A DNA stretch of 64,000 nucleotides from Latrodectus hesperus (Eukaryota; Arthropoda; Arachnida; Araneae; Theridiidae), in NCBI GenBank assembly GCA_037975125.1, contig CM075857.1:94334214-94398213 (forward strand), written 5' to 3'. Under the pieces are notes generated by a model. It saw only the letters and a program-made list of their open reading frames with translations, was not told the DNA's origin and ran no database searches. This document shows, piece after piece, positions 37,479 to 47,116 of the stretch (positions are counted from its first letter, which is position 1; every line of letters starts with the position of its first letter). A program made the translations under genes and the position numbers.

Positions 37479-38233
37479 ATGATTATTTATAACATATCAT
37501 CTAAAATGTTTGCATTAAGTTTACATTATGTTCAAATTTTATTCATGTTTTCTTTTATTAGATTAACTTCTGTCGCAGTGAGAGCTCGATATAAAAGTTC
37601 TTTGCTTAAAACTATGGATAAATGTATTACTTTTAACAATAATGAACTTAATGTTCATTATTTATCTAAATTTTATGATGGAGTCAAAGCAAATGATGTG
37701 TTTGAACAGCTTAAACTTTTACCGTTTTTAACTCCAACTTTCATTATTAAAGGACAAAGTTATAAGCCTTTTATAGAAAAATTTGTGCGTATGGAGATCA
37801 TGGTCTAGTTTATCGTTTTAGTGGATTAGAAGTTTCTGCCTTGCCTTGGACACCAATGTTACAACAAATTCGCAATGATGTCGAGGAAGCAATGAATTGT
37901 AAGTACAATTTTGTTTTGATTAATTTCTATTCAAATGGAAATTCAAAAATTTCTGATCATAGAGATAATGAATCAGACTTAGATTTTAATACCCCTATTG
38001 GTGTTCTGAGTTTTGGTGAAACACGAACGATCGAGTTTAAGCGAATGGATTGTAAAAAAACATGCATTTCTTTAGAACATGGATCAATGTACTCTATGTT
38101 CCCTCCTACAAACAAATTATTTACTCACGGGATTCCTTCAGAACCTTTAATTAAGGGATGTCGTATAAGTCTAACCTTCCGTAAAATTATGTCAAACGTA
38201 GAACCTCCAGCAAAAAAATTAAAAATCTTTTAA
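37479..38233 (+). pseudogene. ALKBH2-like AlkB dioxygenase, right arm (one frame slip)
   Basis: AlkB-family Fe(II)/2-oxoglutarate dioxygenases remove alkyl groups from nucleic-acid bases; the ALKBH2 branch acts on DNA. The long frame opens at ATG 37479, but a more family-like start is the in-frame ATG at 37614, just before the conserved domain. The first segment runs to a stop at 37808. The second, one frame away, carries YGDHG, YRFSG, PWTP and NFVLINFY, the iron ligands HRD (His codon at 37958) and the distal His in THGIP, and the two arginines of RISLTFR that bind 2-oxoglutarate. It ends with a basic tail, KKLKIF, a possible nuclear signal. The frames meet at a four-T run (37769-37772): one missing T, or a -1 slip there, aligns every family motif. 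All catalytic residues are present, so the copy may be recently broken or use frameshifting. Confidence 0.82.
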
Positions 38234-38911
38234 AAATTATTTTGAAAATGTATATAAAGTATAATATATTGGATGTAGCATTAAAAGTGTTTTAATGTTT
38301 GTAAACTTGGTAAAATATACCTACTGGGGAATCTCACCAAGTATAAAAAAAAAAAGAGATAATGCGCCAAATGTGCTGTACGCCTTGCGTGGTGTGGAAA
38401 TCAGCATTATTTTAACCAATATAAAAACTTTACAGATGTGACCATAAAGGTAAGTAAATAGAATTCAGTCATTTATTCTAAGTTCAAATCATTTACAAAA
38501 TGTCTAGAATTTTATTTTAAAAAAATGATCAACTTCTAAACAATTAACATTTGCTTTAAATTCCATTAATATTTTTAAATAATAAATTTTGTCAGTAGCA
38601 TTCGAAAAATATTTTATCTTAATATCATAAAAAATCATCTTTTCCAATAAAATTTAATTAATATTCTAAAATTCTTAACATTGTAATTAATATTCTAAAA
38701 TTCTCAACATTGTAATTAAGTTCAGGATTCATTTCCTTTTAAATTGAAAAATAATTCATATTGCTAAAAAAATAAATTCATAATATTATACACTTTAAAA
38801 TACATTATAATCCTTAAACATAAAAATTCTATTTAAAATCTCTACAAAAAATATTCCAAGTCCAAATCATCCCCTATGATAATAAACCATAAAAACCCTC
38901 TTCTAATCGAA

Positions 38912-38980
38912 GTCCGAGTAGCTCAGTGGATAAGATAACGGACTACCACCGCTAAGGTGCGAGGTTCTGTCCCCGCGGAT
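38912..38980 (+). tRNA. tRNA-like module in right arm
   Basis: Inverted copy of the left-arm module, with the same A box (TAGCTCAGTGG) and B box (GGTTCTGTCCC) and no difference noticed. It lies about 680 bp downstream of the AlkB stop, in the same orientation as AlkB. Confidence 0.5.
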
Positions 38981-39065
38981 GGCAAAATTCAATTTTTAAA
39001 ATAAAAATAAACAGTTTAAAATTATTCCCATAGAGGGCAGCATCAGCATCAAAACTAAGGTTTGA

Positions 39066-39276
39066 AAATTTCTCAATAGATGGCAGCACTATTCGATGAC
39101 GTCACACAATCTGATTAGTAATAACACCCTCGTATAAGATCACAAACATTTGACGTCACTCTAAACCCTCGTATAAGACTACAAATTTATGACGTTGCTC
39201 CACCCCCAACATTGATAAGACTTTGCTCCACTGCTCCGCGCTCCGCGTGGCGTTGAACTCTCATTTTATATCTACT
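39066..39276 (-). repeat. Right terminus of palindrome: GC-rich end and CRE-like repeats
   Basis: Inverted counterpart of 26320-26530, with the same TGACGTCA octamers, CTTATACGAGGGT repeats (read on the minus strand) and GGAGC-rich end. Confidence 0.6.
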
Positions 39277-39282
39277 AGCATG
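39277..39282 (+). repeat. Target-site duplication, right copy (AGCATG)
   Basis: Partner of the left duplication. The joined flanks read GGATATTAAAATAGCATG then CAAAAACG. They resemble the local tandem host repeat (GGATATTAAAATGCTTAACA at 25727), supporting this as the original target. Confidence 0.85.
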
Positions 39283-39650
39283 CAAAAACGTAAGATAGTT
39301 AGGCTAACAACTAAGAAATGTCAATAGGAGTTGACCGGCCTGGTGATAGGACAGTGACTTTTGAAGTGGAATTTTCCAGGTTCTATCAGAGTCAATGACC
39401 ACGGGAGATGTCTGTTATTTTTCTGATATCAGAGAACAGATATGTGTTTACAAGTGGCTGCGTGGTAGTTTTCATGTCTTCCCTTGTTAGAAGTGAATGC
39501 AGAGCCATTAAACTTTTCTCTGGAAGGTAAAATATGGTGGACTTAAATAGAAACTTTACAACAAACTATCTACATTCTGAAGTCTTATACAGAAATAGAT
39601 GTATATTTTACGAATACTATCTCCAGTTATTACTTTAGTGTTCTAACTGG

Positions 39651-39838
39651 ATTGGTTTGGTTTGTTTGTCGCTTAATGGTCATTTTTTGCACACGAGGGC
39701 TAATTAGACCAGGACCTACGGTTTAAAGTGGATTCCGAATCACTACAAACAACATCCATGCCCAAGGCGGGATTGGAGCCCACGATCTGTTGAACCTAAG
39801 GCAAGAGAGCTAACCATTTGGCTGCCAACTTGGAGTTG
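39651..39838 (-). mobile_element. SINE family I with 13-bp duplication
   Basis: Minus-strand order: head CAGCCAAATGGTTAGCTCTC, B-box region, GGATTCCACTTTAAACCG-type body, GTTTGTTTG end. GTGTTCTAACTGG (39638) and GTGTTCTAATTGG (39839) flank it with one mismatch. Confidence 0.8.
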
Positions 39839-39972
39839 GTGTTCTAATTGGAATTGGCTTAAATTTACTTTGTAACTTTTGATTCTAATTGATCCTGAAT
39901 AGTACACTACATTAAATCAAGACATACTCATTAAAAGTTGTAATGATATGTCATAATTAAACATTAAACATT

Positions 39973-40251
39973 GCCACCCACCCTGTCTAGTGGTCAGAGT
40001 CCCTGACTACGGATAAGGAGGTCCTGGGTCTGAATCCCGGTTCGGGCATGGATGTACTTTTTCTCTCTATCTATCCTGTCTTTGTCCTTTCCTTGTATGA
40101 ATGAGGTGTGAATGGTTGCCTACCCTATAAACGGGTCCCTATGGCATGTGTGTACTGAAGAAGTCGGACTCCACACCAAAATAGGGTTCAGTTGGAAGAG
40201 TGGAGCAGCGCACCACATATTGCCAGCCTAGCTGCACACGAAACAACAAAA
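39973..40251 (+). mobile_element. SINE family A with 12-bp target duplication
   Basis: Complete head to tail; ACATTAAACATT at 39961-39972 and 40252-40263 is a perfect duplication. Confidence 0.9.
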
Positions 40252-40355
40252 ACATTAAACATTAAAAATGCTAGTTCTGATTTGATTGATTTCTCTTATT
40301 TAATCAAATGCTACACAAGGTGTAAAATAAATAAAAAATTTTCTAGTAAATAATT

Positions 40356-40611
40356 GGCACAGGTGCCGTATAATCCATGATTCCAAATTCTGAATTTTTT
40401 TGGCGATGAAGAAATGCTGCCAAGATAACGTATCATGACGTGCGCGATGACGTAAATACTAAGGTTACCAAAATAGAATTTTCTGCATAATTCTTATAGG
40501 TCTCCATATGTATGACGTAACAAAAATAAGGTTGCCAAATACATAAGAAAATCCGCCAAAATATCGCCAATCTCAGAATTTGGAATGATAGATTATACGG
40601 CACCTGTGCCG
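40356..40611. mobile_element. 256-bp MITE with about 45-bp inverted repeats
   Basis: GGCACAGGTGCCGTATAATC continuing to TTCCAAATTCTGA at the left is inverted at the right end (TCAGAATTTGGAATGATAGA ...). AATAATT flanks both sides (40349-40355, 40612-40618). The interior has three TGACG motifs and no transposase. Superfamily not determined. Confidence 0.75.
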
Positions 40612-40619
40612 AATAATTA

Positions 40620-41475
40620 TGTATCATAACCATAATAAAGGTATTATAATTTCGTTTTATTTTATAAGTAATGAAATCTAATTAAAATTTCATTCTATAT
40701 TTTATTTATACCAGAATTAGTTTTGTCTGAAAATATATAAAATAAAGAAGGTAAATAAATTACAAAATTTTAAAAACATAAGAAGTAATTAATATAAGCC
40801 TTTACAGTGAAAAATAACATGTTAAGAAATGCATTACTTCATAGAATGTAAATTTTGTGGCTTAACATATATAAAATAAAATTGAATCGTCATTAATGAA
40901 ATATTTTGTGTAAATGTTAGACATTACCTATACATATGTTGATTAGATTATTAAACTGAATTTTGATAATGATCAAAATGATAGCAAAGCTTCATGGAAA
41001 ATATGACGGGATATTGATAAACTTTGATCTCGATTAGATTTTAATCCCTATTAGAAACGTTATGCTGAAAAGAGGATATCACTTCTTAAGATTAAGTTTT
41101 AGTTTGTTAATTCTCTGTTTATTTTCAATAATGCTTTTCTTTGTTTGCATCTGATAAAAGTGCTTTTGACTATCTCATATTTGCTAAAGACTTTTATAAA
41201 AAATTGGGGGTAAAGATTACGGGTTGAATACCAAGTAAATGCCCAATGGATCAGTCCAATGAATGCGCATACTTAAAACAATTTCTTTTTCATACTATAT
41301 CACAATGTCTGGACTTGAAATTGAGATCTTCCATTCTGAAGTGCATTGGTTTATCATTAAGTTATCGTGGTTTTGGTACAAAATTGTTAAACAATTCAAT
41401 ATAACCAGCCAATTGAAGAAATTTTTAGACAGATTCTACATAGATAATTGTCACGCCATGTTTCCGGTTGTGAGA
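40620..41475. other. AT-rich non-coding DNA
   Basis: No gene supported. Confidence 0.4.
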
Positions 41476-41552
41476 TTTTTATTCACTGTCTTTCAATATT
41501 TCATTACTGTCTTTCAATATTTCATTACTGTCTTTCAATATTTCATTTTAAC
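41476..41552 (+). repeat. 20-bp tandem repeat, three copies
   Basis: CTGTCTTTCAATATTTCATT/A repeats three times. Confidence 0.85.
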
Positions 41553-41768
41553 AAGTTAAACAATCTAACAAGTACAATTCTCCATTAATTAACTTCAATT
41601 ATAATTCGTTCCATACCATAACAGACTGGAGTCAATGCAATCTTCATGCCACCGTATTCAGATAACAACTGAGCAAAATTCCCTATCGGGTAGGGAAGAC
41701 GCGCATTCGATTCCCTTTTTAGGGATTTACTGTGGCTAAGTTGCCGCAATAATAATGAAAGCACACAG

Positions 41769-41769
<1 letters not shown>

Positions 41770-41851
<82 letters not shown>
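41770..41851. repeat. (TA)n microsatellite
   Basis: Uninterrupted TA array. Confidence 0.95.
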
Positions 41852-41852
<1 letters not shown>

Positions 41853-42800
41853 CTTTTAGAAATCACACACACATACCAGAGGAAAATCTCAAATAAACAA
41901 CTTTTGAGCAAATATTAGAGGCGCACTTGAAGATAAAAAATTAAAATATATAGATGAGATTAATCTTTATCTCATATTAAAATCAAACCCAAGAACTTTG
42001 ATATCTTAGTGTAAAGGGTATCTGGTTTACTATTTAGAAGATCGTGAGTTTTATACCAGACACAGCAGAAGATTTCTATGCCGAAAGTCTCTTTGCATGT
42101 TAAGTACTAGTAGGGTATTAATTTATTCTAATATGAAAATTTACGAGGGAAAGGAGCTTGTTCAGAACTTGAGCCCTTCATCTGAACAAGGCTTAGAAGG
42201 TGGTTATTAACCTCGATGACTTCAACTGGCAGAAATAGATATCTAGAAATAATACATAAAATGAAAAATTGAAACCTAATGAAGAGATAGCATAGTCAAG
42301 CAGTTAACATTAGGTTTAGTTACTTTTCTTCCAATTTTCTGAATATGGATCTAATTTTATAAAAAAAAATCGTAAATATACAGTTTTTTTTTCGTGTTAA
42401 GGCTTTAATTTTTTATGCTATAAAAAAGCAATTTTTATATGCTATATATTTAACCAACATTACAACCAAGAGTAGATTATTTAACCTGAATTAAATAAGT
42501 AGATTGATTTTTTGCATTTTTATTATAATGTATTTTAATAATTTTAGTGAGGAATTTTTTAATGATTATAACTAAGAGTGTTGAATCAAAAAAATAGTCA
42601 CAAAATTAACGTCATATACTGTAAAAAAACTTACTCAAGTATATCAATAGATTTTCGAAAATAAAACGAATAACAGTAAATTCATTTGGCGAGTAGTTCT
42701 GAATGGGTCATCTGTGGTATTTATATTCTATATTTGAAATACGAGTTTAGGAGCCAATTCATATTGCAAAATATTATAAAAGTGTAGAAAGTCATTTAAA
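41852..42800. other. Non-coding DNA with a B-box-like relic
   Basis: Around 42010-42070 the pattern TAGTGTAAAGGGTATCTGG ... GATCGTGAGTTTTATACC suggests a decayed tRNA-derived SINE on the plus strand. Confidence 0.3.
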
Positions 42801-42821
42801 ATAACACAATAGCATGGCATA

Positions 42822-42972
42822 ATATTGTATATGATAATACCAGATCTCATACAGCACATAAGAAAAAATTTGCAAAAGAAATACAAGTGGAAAGTTGTAC
42901 CCCACTTGCCATACAATCCCGATTTAGCGATGTGGGATTTCAGTTTATTTGGGTCCACATCAAGAACTATCT
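42822..42972 (+). pseudogene. Mariner-like transposase fragment
   Basis: One frame reads YDNTRSHTAHKK (second catalytic Asp and HTA of mariner); after a slip the next reads WKVVPHLPYNPDLA and DFSLFG, the PPYSPDLAPSDYHLFG-type block with the third Asp. Stops, a slip and the missing N-terminus make it dead. Confidence 0.75.
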
Positions 42973-42974
42973 TT

Positions 42975-43370
42975 TTAAAATTGTATTCTCAATGATAGAG
43001 GGCGCTTGAGGTTTAAAAATACATTACAAATTGTATGCATCCCAGGTAAGCTTAGTACATTTCGAACAATGATTTGGCCATCGCTAGAGACAAAAAAATG
43101 TGTTTTACGAATTTCATCTACATTCGTCAACCATGATATTATATTTTGGCGACAAAAAGATACAAAATTCGTAATGGCATTTCCAATGCTATCAATGTCG
43201 ACAATATATGCTATCTTTGCAGGCGTTGAGGGCATTGGAAATGCAAAATGCGTGTCACGTGAAATTGGTTTGAGTGTCACACGTGTCTCAACTCGACTTA
43301 GAGACCTAAGGAGATGTTGATGGCTTATGCTTATAAATAAATGGTATTTCAGTACCATCAAATGCATCAG
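42975..43370. other. Unassigned 390-bp segment open on both strands
   Basis: Frames of 130 codons (minus, 42975-43367) and 104 codons (plus, 43006-43320) overlap almost completely. GCATTTCCAATGC and GCATTGGAAATGC (about 43180 and 43232) are inverted, so part of the overlap follows from hairpin symmetry. No family recognised. Confidence 0.3.
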
Positions 43371-45376
43371 TTAGGGTATAGCTTAAAGCAAGTTTGCTCT
43401 TCATTTTGTTGCTTAAATCAACTTTATTTGTGTGACCAATAAAGTATATAAGTTATCATATCCCAATAAGTCGCCCTTAAGAAATATCCGCTTGTATAAT
43501 ATACATTTAAGTTCCTTATGGTGGTTTATTAATATTTTATTGATAATTCACTATAACGATTTTCCTTGAACATATTCAAATACCTTTTTTTTATTTGAAA
43601 TCATATATTCATCTTTCTTCATTATTTTTTTATTAATTGAAAAAATATTTAAGAAATTATTTCTTGTACTATAAGCAGTAACTTTAAGATAGCGATTCCT
43701 ATGTAATACACACTAAAAAATTTTTAATTTTACATATTGCAAAAAGGCAAGATATTTTGACAAGTATCCAGAAACGTATTTCTATAGATTGAAAGGGTTA
43801 ATTTCAGCCGAATTTCTCATAATTTTTAACCTGAGACAAATGACTCGGTTGATATTTGGGATGATATAATTCTTTGCATATTAGAGATCCAACGGAACAT
43901 TACAATCACGTAAGTTCCGCGTGATTTAAATTAATACGTAAAAAAGAGCTACATTTTAAATTAAAAAATTTTAAAAATGTTGCAGATTTTATAAGTTTAA
44001 GCACGTGAATTTTATTTAGCAAAATATTTAAAGTAGTTTTAAATATTATTTATATATAATATTAATAATATTATTTAAAATATATTAAATATAATAAAAA
44101 TATATTAAATATTATTTATGAATTTAGATAGTTTATTAAAAATTTATCTGTTTTTAATATAACTCTGTGGATATATGTTGTGTCAACAAAATGAATGTGC
44201 TTACATATTGAATTTTTTCGTTGTGATTTTAAGGAAATATTTTGAAATCCTTACTATTATTCAATGTCATTTTAATGGTGATATATATAAAAATAATATT
44301 TAATGCACACAATAAGGAATGGGGAAATTCATCGCTGTTATGTTGAGAGGATAGTGAGTTCGATTCCCGTCCTAATTGAAGTTAGTCATTCTAAGAAGGC
44401 CTGCGTTTGGCAAAATGACGTAAAATCTAATGCGATTTCATTGATTCAGTGTGGAAAGGAGAGTACCAGCTCAGATGTAGACCATTTCACGTGATCATGA
44501 TTCAAAATAACGTTGTGATTGGTTATGTTCACAGTAGCTAAAATTGGTTGTCTTATCAAAATAATGAGATATTGATATTATTCAATGATAAGAATGCTTG
44601 AAATTCTATGCATTATTATATTAAAATGAATTTTATATTTTTAAAACCTGCTCTTCGAAAATTTTATAAATAAGAAGAAAAGTTTTATATTGCTTAAAGA
44701 TAAAAAGAATATTTTCTAATATTGGTCATTAATTTTGAGAACAATTAAATTAATAAATTTATATAAATCAGTTTTGCTTGTCATCTAATTAAAATCACAC
44801 AAAAAATTTTTTAAATAAACTGATTAATATCACATTAAATTTAGTTACAAAAATGTTACTTAGAATAGGACATCGAACACTATTGACAAGTACAGCCTAC
44901 ATTTTAATATTTCGCCGAGTTTTCTCATTAGATTTAACTGTATTTAGAAACTATGTCTTCCACAAAAATCCAGCTTTTCTTAAGATTAAAAATGATGTTT
45001 TGTGAAATTATCATCCTTTCTTCATCATAAGATTTATCGCCTGCTTTGGTGAATGTGAACCTTATTAAACACTTCGAATATTTATTATAAATTCTTCGCT
45101 GCAGCTGTATAAAATATTTATTAAGTGAAAACTATATTACCACAAATAGAAGAAAACGACAGAAAAAAATGCTACTCAGAAATCTTAGTATAATTTTTAT
45201 AAGAATTGGTTTCATTTGCTATGATCTTTGGTCCTTCATTAACAAATAATAATGAACAAAGATTAAGATTAATAAAAATTAACAGTACTACAATAACAAT
45301 TAATAATAAAGAGATTATATAATCTTTCAATTAAATTTTAAAACTACTTCAAAAATTATAAAATTGTAAAATTTAA
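43371..45376. other. AT-rich non-coding DNA
   Basis: A B-box-like GAGTTCGATTCCCGTCC (44349) may be a SINE relic; no coding sequence. Confidence 0.35.
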
Positions 45377-45426
45377 TGTTGGTGTAAGCAAGGCATTAGC
45401 CTTAAGATTTAAAGCAGATAGAAATA

Positions 45427-45727
45427 ATATTTTCCAACAGCGGGCACACATTTGGATGACGAACCCTATGCCACAACAAGGCCAGAAACTGATACTCATT
45501 TGTCGTTACCCAGCGAGCACCTGTGAACCAAGTCACGGAGGCGAGTAGCGTTGCCCGCGCCATACCATCACAAACCCGTTTATAGGGTGGGCCACATTCA
45601 TACAACATCACAGAAGAAAGGACAGAGAAACACAGAAGGAAAGAAACATCCATGCCCGCACCGGGACTCGAACCCGGGACCCACAGCTCAGGAGTCAGGA
45701 ACGCTAACCACTCAGCCATCGGTCGGC
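45427..45727 (-). mobile_element. SINE family C with 13-bp target duplication
   Basis: Complete copy with head ATGGCTGAGTGGTTAGCG, B box and body. GCAGATAGAAATA at 45414-45426 and 45728-45740 is perfect. Inserted into a dispersed repeat whose empty copy is at 10368-10482. Confidence 0.9.
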
Positions 45728-45795
45728 GCAGATAGAAATATTGCAATTATTAATTTAGAATTCTATTAATTAATTAAATTTTTAAAAACTTAAAT

Positions 45796-46683
45796 CGTCC
45801 TTGCCCATTTAAGCTAACTATGAAGTGGATGTTTTGTGTTGTCTTTTTCATTTTGCTTTTCCTTCTGTTCTATTGTTCATGTGTTAATGGCTTGAAACAA
45901 TGGAAAGCGGCTTCTCAAACCAATGATTTGGCCTTGTATTTGATTTGTGTGACGTAGATGCAATGTTATCTGACGTCATGGATATTTTAAACCAATGAGA
46001 ATAGTAATGAAGTCATGTAGTCATGATCTCAAGTGAAACTAAAGAAATAACCACTGTATGGTTAATAATAGACCATTTGAGGTAAATTGCTATATAATAA
46101 GGTTAAATACCATAGTAATTATTTTTTAATATAGTATTTAAACTATTTTTTGCAACTTTCACTTTATCAAGAAAAACTTTATATTGTTCATAAAATGCGA
46201 AGTATGAACTTCTAATACTTTAATATAAAATCCTATAAATTTGATTTTCAAAATAGTTTTTCGGTACTTATATATAAATCTCATCGATCATTTTCGCTTA
46301 AAAAATACATTGCAAATTTTAATCAATTTTGTTGATTAAATGTGCAAATTTTAATCATTTTTTTTTCAAAATACTGGGGTAAAAAGAGAACAAATAACTC
46401 TTATATCTTCATTGAAATAAAACGCTAAAATCTTTATGTATTTGTTACATTTTTTTACCATTTTTATTCATAAATTTCATTAAACAGTTATTAACCAATT
46501 CTTTTAATCATAAATTTAAAATTTGAATTTGCTAAAACTAAAAAATACTAATAAATATGAGCTTAAATAAAGTGTTCGTGTTACCACATAACTGTACAAT
46601 ATTTGACGACATATTTCTTTGTGGAAATAGTTATGGCGGAATGTTAATAGTGGGTTTTTTCTTAAGGTTGCCATTTATAAGAT
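45796..46683. other. AT-rich non-coding DNA
   Basis: No feature recognised. Confidence 0.4.
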
Positions 46684-46830
46684 CGTCCGTCGGGTAGCTG
46701 AACGGTCAGTGCTCTGGTGTTTAATACTAGATCTTATGAGTTTGATTCCCACTTCAGGTGTGATTGCTTATACAGTTTCGAAAATTGAATTAAACTTCAA
46801 ATCCTGATCAGGTAAGCCATCGCGAGTAAA
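46684..46830 (+). mobile_element. tRNA-derived SINE head, unclassified
   Basis: CGGGTAGCTGAACGGTCAGT fits an A box and TGAGTTTGATTCCCACTTC a B box at normal tRNA spacing. The body matches no other copy here. Confidence 0.55.
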
Positions 46831-47116
46831 AGTGGTGGTAATGTGAATAATAAAACTGACCTATTTAACCCTTAGTTTATTGGCTCTGGGAAATGAACTT
46901 ATTTGACCTAGGTCAAAAATTATGAAAGGGCTAGCAGTTCAATTGGTTCTGTCTGCAGAAACAGTCAGCCGGAATTGTAACTTATTAATACTTATTCTCA
47001 GAAGCATTTCATATTATTAGATAGTGTTACATGTACATGCATAACTGTACAGATGAACCCCCACCAGACTGTACCTTAAGGTAAACGGGTTCGGAAGATT
47101 TACCTATCACCAAGTA

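Larger units (their letters stand above)
26320..39276. mobile_element. Giant palindromic (foldback) element, Polinton-like ends, carrying AlkB
   Basis: Two inverted arms (26320-32766 and 32824-39276, about 6.45 kb each) flank a 57-bp centre. The outermost bases read AGTAGATATA on the left and are exactly inverted on the right. The 6-bp direct repeat AGCATG lies immediately outside both ends (26314-26319 and 39277-39282). The arms differ by scattered substitutions and small indels, so they are not one sequence read twice. Each arm holds a terminal GC-rich/CRE block, a tRNA-like module, an AlkB gene, two 1.25-kb direct repeats and a partial third. A 6-bp duplication and AG termini are known traits of Polinton/Maverick elements. 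I found no polymerase, integrase, protease or capsid reading frame, so mobilisation would have to be in trans. Alternatives are a foldback element of another superfamily or an integrated defective genome of a linear DNA virus. Confidence 0.88.

Noticed and set aside
26320..39276. Palindrome as an assembly or library artefact
   Set aside because: A real artefact would not carry a target duplication, distinct flanks and arm-specific differences; kept as the main refutation test.
26320..39276. Palindrome as a P-superfamily foldback (Galileo-like) element
   Set aside because: Tandem repeats in long TIRs fit, but Galileo makes 7-bp duplications; 7 bp here would leave the termini asymmetric. Not fully excluded.
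42975..43367. 130-codon minus-strand gene
   Set aside because: An almost equally long frame exists on the opposite strand, an internal inverted repeat explains part of it, and no motif is recognisable.
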